Of a stretch of 64,000 bases of DNA, positions 47,465-55,016 are shown piece after piece. This DNA is from RGIG2206 sp045579085 (lineage in GTDB: Bacteria > Bacillota > Clostridia > Oscillospirales > Acutalibacteraceae). Made by a program: the position numbers and the translations under genes. The notes under the pieces are model-generated. The model did not search any database. It had not been told where the DNA came from and saw nothing but the letters and a program-made list of their open reading frames with translations. Every line of letters starts with the position of its first letter. Positions within the stretch are counted from its first letter, which is position 1. The DNA lies in contig JAZNLO010000001.1 of NCBI GenBank assembly GCA_045579085.1, positions 46,772 to 110,771 of the forward strand. The letters run 5' to 3'.

Positions 47465-50341
47465 ATGCAAATCGTAGGCTCAAAAAGAATAAAGGCATGG
47501 CTGATTGTTGCAGTTGCCGTTGTGGTGGCTGCGGCAGGTATCGCTGCGGGCATTTTTGTATATAAAAACTATCTGAAAAACAACAGCGTGCCAACCACAG
47601 CAGAGCCGATTGAGCAGATTAAAGAGCCTGAGGTTGACGCGCCTGATTCTGTTTTGGCAGTCAGCCTGAACAAAGAGGATTTCGTTGCAAAGGACTGGAA
47701 AATCCAAATCGAATCGAAGATAGACAAAGCGCATAGTAGCGGTATGAACTGTATTGTTGTGCCTGCGTTTGTGTCGGACAAGGCGATATATAAAAGCTTA
47801 AGGTTTGAGAGCCTTGACGATAACGACTATCTGCGTGCGATAGTTGATGCGGCGCACAAAAAGGCAATGACGGTGTTTGTTGAGTTTGACCCGATTAAGT
47901 CGGCTGACGATAAGCAGTATAATATCTGCGCCGATTTAAGTGTTGCTGACTCTGCTAATGAGATAACAAATCTTTGCCGAGAATACGGAGCAGACGGAGT
48001 GATACTCTCGCCGTCACAGCTTGATAAAAACAATCCTACATATTTCGATTATTCGGCAAACGGCGGCTCGATGGGCTACGAAAAGTTTGCCGAGCTGATG
48101 CTTGGTAAGTTTATGTGCAGGGTTGCAAAAGAGGTAAGAATATCGGGCGGCGGAGTCTGCGTGGGAGCAAGCGTTGAGCTTGGTAGTGTAGATAGCAGTA
48201 AGGATTGGGCGGCAAAGGGCGCACTGGACTTTGTTGAGGTTAAAAGCGACTTCGTAGACTTAGAGCAGTTTAAGACTTTAGCAAGCGCTTGGATAGACTC
48301 GGTTGAGGCAGATGTTGAGGTTTACTTCAATATGCCAATTTCACAGGTAAGCGCAGAAAACACAGTGTCTAAGCTTTGTGAGCAGTGCAATTTCCTGATT
48401 GAAAAGTCAAATACAAGCTTTGTTTTTGATAGCTATAACGTTGTTGAAAAGGCGAAATCAGACTTTGCTGAGCTGACAGCCTTGCTTGCAAGTATAAGCA
48501 GTGAGGAGTACGGCATACGCACCCTTACTGTGCAGTCACCGTCTGCACACACTTTTTCGACTTATGCAGACACAGTAAGCTTCATCGGCTCGTCAGACCC
48601 GAATTTCCCCTTGAAGTTAGACGGCAAAGATGTGGAGCGCACATCAACAGGCTATTTCACCCTTACTCTAAAGCTTAAAGAGGGCAAAAACACCTTTAAG
48701 TTCACTCACAAGGAAGCCACGAAAACCTATAACGTTACATATAATAAAGTGCTTATAAAATCCATATATCCGTCAGAAGAGGTTTTCTTTGACGGTGAAG
48801 CATCTGTAACGGTGAGCGTGGTTGCATATAACGGCTGTACGGTAAAAGCAAGGCTCGGTAATGAGGTTGTGGATATGGTTGGCGGAGCACCCGTCAGCAA
48901 CGATGTTAACGAGAGCTTCGTCAGCTTTACTGCTGAGTTTAAAATGCCGAAAGCCGATGTTGTGCCTATTGAGGTAGGCGAGCTGATTGTAACAGCGCTT
49001 AGAAACGGCGAGTCGGAAACCAAATCGGGAGGCAAGATACTGGTAAGAGCAAAAACTGACACCTCCTCTGTTACAGAAAGCACAGCGTCTTCGGTTTATG
49101 AGAGCGGCTATGGAATACAGGTTGGCGTAGGGGACAGATACGTCGCAGAAGTGGCTCAGTACCAGACCGAAACGCTTGATATAATCACGCCCACCGATGA
49201 ACGCAGCCGTCCTACAAACGCATATCTGCCTCAGGGAACGGTGGATTACTGCAGTAATGCCGATATCTTCTTCCACAATCCTGAAAGCGGAAACACAAAT
49301 GCATTCCGCAATCTTGATTACGGTAAGCGAGTATATTCCGATAAAAATATAAAAATATTCAAGGCAACTTTGCCCGAAACAAACACAGTCACGGCTGTTG
49401 ATGCTGTCAACAATGGCAGACACACAGTTATCACCTTTGACGTTGCGTGGAAGGCTCCCTTTAACGTAACTCTTGCGCCGCAAACTTATAAAAACCCATA
49501 CCCCAAGAGCGGCAGGCCCGACTATTCAATCACTTCAACAACGTATCAGTATGTAGACTTGGAGTTTTGCTATACTGTGTCGGGTCAGGGCAAGGTTGAA
49601 CTGGGCGATAACCCTGTTTTCAGCAAGGCTGAATGGATAAAGTGTGAGAGCGGTAACTATGCGCTCAGGCTGTGGCTGAAAAACGAAGGCAAGTTCTATG
49701 GTTGGATAGTAGAGTATAACGAGGATAATCAGCTTGAGTTTTATTTCTTAAATCCTTACCAGCTCAAGAATTCGCTTAATTCTTACGGATACAAGTTGGA
49801 CGGCGCTGTAATAGTTGTTGATGCAGGTCACGGCGGTGCAGACCCTGGTGCCGTTGGCTCATCTAAGCAGTATACAGAGGCTGCACTCAATCTGATGCTC
49901 GCCAGAAAAATTCAGCGTGAGCTCGAAGAACTTGGCGCAACCGTTATTATGACAAGAACTGATAACACAGCCGTTACGCTCGATGAGCGAACAAAGCAGA
50001 CAGACGAAATCAAGCCTGACTTGTTTATCTCTGTGCATAGAAATTCGTCAAACAGTACGGCTGCAAGAGGTTACGAGAATTATTATTTCTCGCCGTTTTC
50101 AAAGGCATTTGCAGACAGCGTATACAATAGGGTAAGGGGCGATTTCACCACAGACAGAGGAGTTCAGTTCTATCCGTTTTATGTAACAAGAGTGTCGTGC
50201 TGTCCGTCGATTTTGACTGAGAATGGGTTTGTCAGCAACGCTGCCGACCTTGAAATGATAAAGACAGACAGTCATAACGAAGCGTTGGCAAGACATACCG
50301 TTGAGGGAATAATTGATTACTTTTTATCAATCAAGCAGTAA
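47465..50341 (+). CDS. N-acetylmuramoyl-L-alanine amidase with N-terminal degenerate GHL10-like domain
   Basis: The 958-residue protein is anchored by an N-terminal helix (about 11-32). Residues 60-345 match the fold order of the preceding GHL10 protein (HSSGMNCIVVPAFVS, AIVDAAHKKAMTVFVEFDPIK, CREYGADGVILSPSQL) but lack its catalytic FDD. Then come beta-sandwich modules (about 355-540), a region near 560-770 with more beta structure, and a C-terminal amidase_3 domain (780-955). Its zinc and catalytic residues are intact: H789 in DAGHGG, E805, H858 in SVHRNSS and E919 in LTENGF. It should cut the bond between N-acetylmuramic acid and L-alanine in peptidoglycan. AGAGGAAA precedes the ATG. Confidence 0.88.
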   Translation: MQIVGSKRIKAWLIVAVAVVVAAAGIAAGIFVYKNYLKNNSVPTTAEPIEQIKEPEVDAPDSVLAVSLNKEDFVAKDWKIQIESKIDKAHSSGMNCIVVPAFVSDKAIYKSLRFESLDDNDYLRAIVDAAHKKAMTVFVEFDPIKSADDKQYNICADLSVADSANEITNLCREYGADGVILSPSQLDKNNPTYFDYSANGGSMGYEKFAELMLGKFMCRVAKEVRISGGGVCVGASVELGSVDSSKDWAAKGALDFVEVKSDFVDLEQFKTLASAWIDSVEADVEVYFNMPISQVSAENTVSKLCEQCNFLIEKSNTSFVFDSYNVVEKAKSDFAELTALLASISSEEYGIRTLTVQSPSAHTFSTYADTVSFIGSSDPNFPLKLDGKDVERTSTGYFTLTLKLKEGKNTFKFTHKEATKTYNVTYNKVLIKSIYPSEEVFFDGEASVTVSVVAYNGCTVKARLGNEVVDMVGGAPVSNDVNESFVSFTAEFKMPKADVVPIEVGELIVTALRNGESETKSGGKILVRAKTDTSSVTESTASSVYESGYGIQVGVGDRYVAEVAQYQTETLDIITPTDERSRPTNAYLPQGTVDYCSNADIFFHNPESGNTNAFRNLDYGKRVYSDKNIKIFKATLPETNTVTAVDAVNNGRHTVITFDVAWKAPFNVTLAPQTYKNPYPKSGRPDYSITSTTYQYVDLEFCYTVSGQGKVELGDNPVFSKAEWIKCESGNYALRLWLKNEGKFYGWIVEYNEDNQLEFYFLNPYQLKNSLNSYGYKLDGAVIVVDAGHGGADPGAVGSSKQYTEAALNLMLARKIQRELEELGATVIMTRTDNTAVTLDERTKQTDEIKPDLFISVHRNSSNSTAARGYENYYFSPFSKAFADSVYNRVRGDFTTDRGVQFYPFYVTRVSCCPSILTENGFVSNAADLEMIKTDSHNEALARHTVEGIIDYFLSIKQ

Positions 50342-50346
50342 AACTG

Positions 50347-50382
50347 AAATAAGCCGATGAGTTTTCTCATCGGCTTATTTTT
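50347..50382. terminator. Bidirectional terminator, overlaps stop of TauE-like gene
   Basis: A perfect 15-bp stem (AAATAAGCCGATGAG and complement) with loop TTTT. The leftward gene's stop codon lies inside it. Confidence 0.9.
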
Positions 50383-50752
50383 CGCTCGTTTTTTCTTTGC
50401 CCGATTTCTTAAAGCTCAAAACAAGCTCTTTGATGCCAAGCAGTATAAGGCCTGCCGCAAATATATATCTAAGCAGAGCGGAGCCTATATAATTTAATAA
50501 CCACGTGCCTATTAGCACGCCAACAGCGCCGCCAATAACGCAAGGCAAAACAGTAGCCCAGCGTATGCGCTTTTTCATAGCGTGTATTATTATAGCAACC
50601 AAGCCGCAAGGCAGAAAAAACAGCAAGTTTATCCCTTGCGCTGTTATCTGGTCTAAGTTCATAAATACAACCAGATAAATTATCAGCACACCGCCGCCGC
50701 CAACTCCGAGCGCACCCAAAATTCCTGAAAGCACACCTGCTACCCAGTTCAT
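50375..50752 (-). CDS. TauE/SafE-type transporter, half-length protein B
   Basis: The 125-residue protein has four membrane helices with VLSGILGALGVGGGGVLIIYLV, the glycine-rich motif of the TauE/SafE (sulfite/sulfoacetate-type anion exporter) family, and FLPCGLVAIIIHAMKKRI. Family members are usually about 250 residues with two such halves, so this is one half. The start at 50752 overlaps the stop of the other half (ATGA). The exported compound is unknown. Confidence 0.87.
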   Translation of the reverse strand: MNWVAGVLSGILGALGVGGGGVLIIYLVVFMNLDQITAQGINLLFFLPCGLVAIIIHAMKKRIRWATVLPCVIGGAVGVLIGTWLLNYIGSALLRYIFAAGLILLGIKELVLSFKKSGKEKTSEK

Positions 50753-51108
50753 TTCATTATCATCCTTACGCCTGCCCAAATCATAAATACTGAGAAAATG
50801 CGGCGCAACCATTTATCCTCAAGCTTGCCGAGCAACCAAGCGCCGATAACTGCTCCGATTGCGCCTGTTGGCATATAGCCGATTGCATCAGCAAGCGTTA
50901 CCTTGCCGTTTAAGATATACAATGCGCCGCTTATCGCTGAAAGCGGAAGTATAACAGCGATTGAGCCTGCGTGCGCCTCTTTGGTTTTGAGTCCGCACTT
51001 TTTAAGCAGTGGCACCGCAATCATACCGCCGCCTGCGCCGAGCAGACCGTTTATAAGTCCCACACCGATTCCCCCGACACCGCTTATGATTTTGCTTTTG
51101 AATTTCAT
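50749..51108 (-). CDS. TauE/SafE-type transporter, half-length protein A
   Basis: The 119-residue protein has four helices with IGVGLINGLLGAGGGMIAVPLLKKCG and EAHAGSIAVILPLSAISGALYIL, the first-half signature of TauE/SafE. It ends just as the second half begins, with a four-base ATGA overlap. The two probably assemble into one transporter. The gene pair is bounded by two near-identical hairpins. Confidence 0.87.
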   Translation of the reverse strand: MKFKSKIISGVGGIGVGLINGLLGAGGGMIAVPLLKKCGLKTKEAHAGSIAVILPLSAISGALYILNGKVTLADAIGYMPTGAIGAVIGAWLLGKLEDKWLRRIFSVFMIWAGVRMIMK

Positions 51109-51157
51109 TTTACCGCCTCCGCTAAAAATAGTGTTTCATTTTTGCTAAGCAAAATAC

Positions 51158-51194
51158 AAAGAACCGATGAGTTTTTGCTCATCGGTTCTTTTTT
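51158..51194. terminator. Bidirectional terminator between TauE-like pair and cohesin gene
   Basis: Stem AAAGAACCGATGAG and complement with a TTTTTG loop. The CGATGAG core and flanks resemble the hairpin at 50347-50382. Confidence 0.85.
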
Positions 51195-51206
51195 AAATAT
51201 TCAACT

Positions 51207-52676
51207 TTATTCGTCTTTATCAAACTCAAAATTTATCGAGTTCAAGTCGTCCTCATCGTCTGCGCTGTCTAAGACAGGTTTGACGGGGTTTTGCTCTTTT
51301 ACTGCCATTGCTATCAACGCAACAATAAGCCCGATTACAACTGCGCCAAGCGCAATTATGATATATAACGCATATTCAACATAAAACGGCTTTATTTCAT
51401 TGGGCGTTGTTCCAACCGAAGTATCGGTATTGCCGAAATCAACGTATCTGGTTATCGTAGCCTCAGCAGCATCATAGAGGTAAAAGCCCAAGTTTCCGCT
51501 TTCAGAGCTAACATAAATCAAGTAGAAATCCTTAAACTTCTTGCCGTCTGCTTTCCAGGCATCAACTTCAGTTTCACCAATGGTCACCTTTGTAGCGGAG
51601 AAGCCTTTGGGGACGGCGGTGTTTCTCGGCTTGTCCACAAGCAGATACGTTGCACCCTTAACAGTTATTGTGCTGTACTTGGTAAACGAGATGTTCTCGC
51701 TGTCATAGATATAAAACGCATTGGTTTCGCCATCGTTAAGATAGAGCATCGTTACGCCTGATGCGTTTTTAACGCAAATCACAGCGGTGTCGTTTATTTT
51801 AACCTCATCGATAGAGAAGCCCACAGGGATGTTAACTTCGCTGAGGTCTTCAACAACAGTCATAGCCTTGTCGTCGACAGTGACTGTGACCGTGCTTGAC
51901 GGCGGCTCTGACACGACAGGCGGCTCACTTGTAACTGGGGGCTCAGATGTTGTGCCCTCGCCCTGCTGCCTTGTAATATTGATGGTGTAGGTTTTGGTGG
52001 CGCCGTTTGCCGCTCTGACAGTGACTGTGCGCACGTTTTTGCCCACCTTAAGATTCTTGCTTCCGCCAACGCTGAGTGTCGCGCTTGAGTCTTCAACGTT
52101 AGCCGACATAGTGAGCGTTGTTACTGTGTAAGGCACAGTAACCGAGTAGTTGACAGTGTTTGGCGAGAAAGCGGGGGACAGGGTGCCTGACGACACCTTG
52201 AGCGATTTCAGGTTTGCGTTTGATGAGAGCGCCGCCTGACTTTTTACTGTAACAGTTGTGCTCGCAGAGGGACAGCTTATTGCTTCGGTAGAAAACTTTG
52301 CAACCTCAGTTGGTGTAAATGTGATGGCGCTCGAGCCTGCCTTTAGCGTTTTAAAGGTGAGCGAGAATGTGAACGAGCCAATGCCGTCGCTCGATGCAAA
52401 CTTAGAGAGCCTGAGTGTTCCGGCGGTGCCGGCGGCATCGCTGCCCGAAACGAACTCAACAACTGACGAGTCATAGGTTATATTGCCCTCAACCGAGCCT
52501 ATTGAGGCACAGGATACCTTGAGGGTAACGGTGAAGTTGTTTCCAACCGTAACAGATGATGGGCTTGCGGAAATTGCACTTGTTGCGCTCTCGGCTGAAG
52601 CTTCAATTATGCAAAATGAAACGGCAAGGGCAAGTATACATATTAAACTTATAAATCTTAAAAATACTTTTTTCAT
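51207..52676 (-). CDS. Membrane-anchored cohesin-domain scaffold protein
   Basis: The 489-residue exported protein has a signal peptide (about 1-28) and a cohesin-like beta-sandwich (about 33-145: ISASPSSVTVGNNFTVTLKV, SVEGNITYDSSVVEFVSG, SFTFSLTFKTLKAGSSAITFT). A cadherin-like_b12 module follows (about 152-238: LKSLKVSSGTLSPAFSPNTVNYSVTV), then a Pro/Ser linker (about 244-262), a duplicated 65-residue module (about 280-415, see findings), a membrane helix (about 437-460) and a short acidic tail. Cohesins bind dockerins, and the upstream gene in the operon ends in a dockerin. ATG at 52676 is preferred over 52679 because GGAGG lies six bases from it. That site overlaps the stop of the upstream gene. 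Confidence 0.85.
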   Translation of the reverse strand: MKKVFLRFISLICILALAVSFCIIEASAESATSAISASPSSVTVGNNFTVTLKVSCASIGSVEGNITYDSSVVEFVSGSDAAGTAGTLRLSKFASSDGIGSFTFSLTFKTLKAGSSAITFTPTEVAKFSTEAISCPSASTTVTVKSQAALSSNANLKSLKVSSGTLSPAFSPNTVNYSVTVPYTVTTLTMSANVEDSSATLSVGGSKNLKVGKNVRTVTVRAANGATKTYTINITRQQGEGTTSEPPVTSEPPVVSEPPSSTVTVTVDDKAMTVVEDLSEVNIPVGFSIDEVKINDTAVICVKNASGVTMLYLNDGETNAFYIYDSENISFTKYSTITVKGATYLLVDKPRNTAVPKGFSATKVTIGETEVDAWKADGKKFKDFYLIYVSSESGNLGFYLYDAAEATITRYVDFGNTDTSVGTTPNEIKPFYVEYALYIIIALGAVVIGLIVALIAMAVKEQNPVKPVLDSADDEDDLNSINFEFDKDE

Positions 52677-52686
52677 CATAACCCTC

Positions 52687-54663
52687 CTATTGCTTAATCG
52701 GTGTTATATTTAGGATATGGCGCTGACCTGAAAGCAGGTCCACAGTGGAGATTCTGCCGTCGTGGTTGATGTCGCACGCCTTGAGCTTCGCACCGCTCAG
52801 AACAGCAACGCCCAGAATGTGACGTTGCCCAACAAGCAGGTCAAGCGTTGTCACTTTTCCGTCGCCGTTTGTGTCGCCGTAAATCACCACGCTGTAAGTC
52901 AGCTTAACTTCATCATTCTGCGAAATCTTAACCACGTCGCCTGTTGCGATTGTGCCTGACTTTTCAGCCCCCGACGAGTTATAAACCGTGACTGTGCCGT
53001 TTGAAACGCCGAGCTTTGTTTTAAAGTTGTTAACGTCGGTGCCGATTTCCACGCCCGTTATATATTCGCCAACGCTGTAGCTGCCTGCGATTGTAGGCGG
53101 TGGCGGAGGTGTAGGAGCATCCCCGTTATCTTCCTGACGGAATATATTTATGGTGTAAGTTCTAACAGCGCCTGACGCAGCGGTGGAAACCACCTTTATC
53201 ACATTGTTGCCTTGATTGAGTTTAACACTTCCTGCACCGCTTATTTTAGCGGTGGAGTCATAAGGCGTAGCCGTAATGTTTACCGAGTCAACGTTAGCCT
53301 CAACAATGAGGTCATAGTTATAGGTGTATTTGTCATACGAGGGGGTGAGGGTTTGTCCCTCAACCGAGATTGATTTAACAACATTGTTGTTGCTGCCTGT
53401 TGAAGTGGGCTTAGGACAAGCCGCATCAGGCATATTTTCAAACACAGGGATATTGAAAGTGTAGTTTGTGTCTTCAAAGGCTTCGTAAGCGGAGGCAAGC
53501 TTTGATGCCTCTGCAAAGGCGCCCTTGATGTTGGTCATATATTGGTGATTGTAATATCCGCCGCTTGAGGCAAGGTCAAACTTTTTAAGATAGATATTAT
53601 CCTGTCCTACGTTTATATATCCCGAAACGATTTTTTTAGCTCCGCCAAGCATCGCTTTGTACGGGGTGTTCCAACCAACGCTCCTTGCGTACTCTGCGCC
53701 CATCTGACGAGCGGGCTTTCCGCCTGAGCTGTAAGCGTTAATGTTGAGCAGATTGTAGTAACCCTCAACACCGGGATATGTGCCAAAGGAAAGTTCTGTG
53801 CCCGAGTTGCCTTGCTCCTGAACAATGTAAGAAGCTAAATGATATGCGCTTATGCCCGCTTCCTTTGAGGCAGCCATAATTGCATCGGAATAGGTTGCAA
53901 ATTGGGCGGAATCCTCAAGCCCTTCGGGATAAGGTGCATTGAGGAATGAATTTTTGACAATACTTGTTACGCCGTCATATGTTTCCATTGCAGAATAAGA
54001 CATAGTCTTAAACGCAAATATGTACGACGTGCTGAGATAATTTCTCGGGTCTAAGGAGTATTCTACAAGCGCTTGAGATGCCATAACCCAACCGCCGCTG
54101 TCATAAACAATATGCTGAGAGGTTTCAAAGTTGTATGCTCCCTTTTCGTAAGAGAGCTCAGAGCCGATAGAATAATTTTTTGCTGTGAGGCTCATACCCT
54201 GTGCGCACTCGGCTTGAACGGCTTTGTTCCAGTCGAGCCCTGTTTTGTTTATGATAAACGTCCAGTTCGGGTGCAAAGAGTGGAGCGTGCGTAAGTATGG
54301 CTTGTAGCTTTCAGGGAAGCCCTGTTGAGTCAAGTATGCGTCGAAGTCTTGGTCAGGGGTTACCGTGATAAGCTGTATGTATTTAGACGAGGCATAGCCC
54401 GTTATGTTTTCGTACTGAATGTGATACCAGCTTGCATTTGTCTTATCAAGCACCTGAACAGTTGCGCCTTTGGGCACGGTGCCAACAAGTCTTGCGCTTG
54501 CGCTCGGCTCACTGCGCACGTTCAACGGGTCTGACTCTGTTATGATTATTCCTGTAAGTGAGGTTTCAGCAAGAACAAACGGCGCTGAGAAAACCATCGT
54601 TATCATAAGAGCAAAGCCCAGCAACAACGATAAAGCAGAGCGAAACAAATCAGTGCGTGTCAT
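52687..54663 (-). CDS. Secreted SH3/glucosaminidase (LytG-like) protein with type I dockerin
   Basis: The 658-residue exported protein has a signal peptide (about 1-32) and an SH3-type module (about 36-100: LNVRSEPSASARLVGTVPKG). A large glucosaminidase domain follows (about 105-400: LRTLHSLHPNWTFIINKTGLDW, ASYIVQEQGNSGTE with the catalytic-type Glu, GYYNLLNINAYSSGG), then a cadherin-like_b12 module (about 425-510). The protein ends in a type I dockerin (about 597-655) with two calcium-loop repeats: GDTNGDGKVTTLDLLVGQRHIL and CDINHDGRISTVDLLSGQRHIL. It should bind peptidoglycan, cut its N-acetylglucosamine bonds and attach through the dockerin. AAAGGAGG precedes the ATG. Confidence 0.9.
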   Translation of the reverse strand: MTRTDLFRSALSLLLGFALMITMVFSAPFVLAETSLTGIIITESDPLNVRSEPSASARLVGTVPKGATVQVLDKTNASWYHIQYENITGYASSKYIQLITVTPDQDFDAYLTQQGFPESYKPYLRTLHSLHPNWTFIINKTGLDWNKAVQAECAQGMSLTAKNYSIGSELSYEKGAYNFETSQHIVYDSGGWVMASQALVEYSLDPRNYLSTSYIFAFKTMSYSAMETYDGVTSIVKNSFLNAPYPEGLEDSAQFATYSDAIMAASKEAGISAYHLASYIVQEQGNSGTELSFGTYPGVEGYYNLLNINAYSSGGKPARQMGAEYARSVGWNTPYKAMLGGAKKIVSGYINVGQDNIYLKKFDLASSGGYYNHQYMTNIKGAFAEASKLASAYEAFEDTNYTFNIPVFENMPDAACPKPTSTGSNNNVVKSISVEGQTLTPSYDKYTYNYDLIVEANVDSVNITATPYDSTAKISGAGSVKLNQGNNVIKVVSTAASGAVRTYTINIFRQEDNGDAPTPPPPPTIAGSYSVGEYITGVEIGTDVNNFKTKLGVSNGTVTVYNSSGAEKSGTIATGDVVKISQNDEVKLTYSVVIYGDTNGDGKVTTLDLLVGQRHILGVAVLSGAKLKACDINHDGRISTVDLLSGQRHILNITPIKQ

Positions 54664-54727
54664 TTTAAAACCTCCTTTAGCTTGATTTTATTATTTGCGA
54701 GCATCAAAAAGCGGCGCATATATTTAC

Positions 54728-54757
54728 ATTATAATATAAAAGGCAGTGATTCTGCAA
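54728..54757 (-). promoter_or_regulatory. Sigma-A type promoter for dockerin/cohesin operon
   Basis: On the minus strand: TTGCAG, 18-base spacer, TATAAT, about 64 bases before the ATG at 54663. Confidence 0.65.
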
Positions 54758-54843
54758 TAGTCTATATATACAAAAAAATCTGCCGCCGTTTTACAGCAAA
54801 TAAGCCGCAAAAAGAAAAGCAGTAAAAATTTTCATTTTTATCC

Positions 54844-54872
54844 TTGACAATTAAAAAATGATACAGTATAAT
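54844..54872 (+). promoter_or_regulatory. Consensus sigma-A promoter for rpoBC
   Basis: TTGACA, 17-base spacer, TATAAT: a perfect match to consensus, as expected for RNA polymerase genes. Transcript starts near 54880, about 137 bases before rpoB. Confidence 0.92.
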
Positions 54873-55016
54873 ATTAAACTGCATAAAAATGGGCGTCTAT
54901 ACCTAAAACCCCGTTAAGATTGATTTAGAATAGCACATAAATGCGTCAAAATCAATAGGTTGTTTATGGTAAAAGGCGCCGAGTTTGGCTAATCATATGA
55001 AGGAGTGATAAAGCCT

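Larger units (their letters stand above)
54664..55016. other. 353-base intergenic region with divergent promoters and rpoB leader
   Basis: It holds the glucosaminidase promoter (54728-54757, minus) and the rpoB promoter (54844-54872, plus). The rpoB leader of about 135 bases can form a weak stem between TTGATTT and AAATCAA. No small frame with a ribosome site was found. Confidence 0.6.

Noticed and set aside
50347..51194. Insertion sequence or transposon around the TauE/SafE pair
   Set aside because: There is no transposase and no target duplication, and both hairpins have terminator form.
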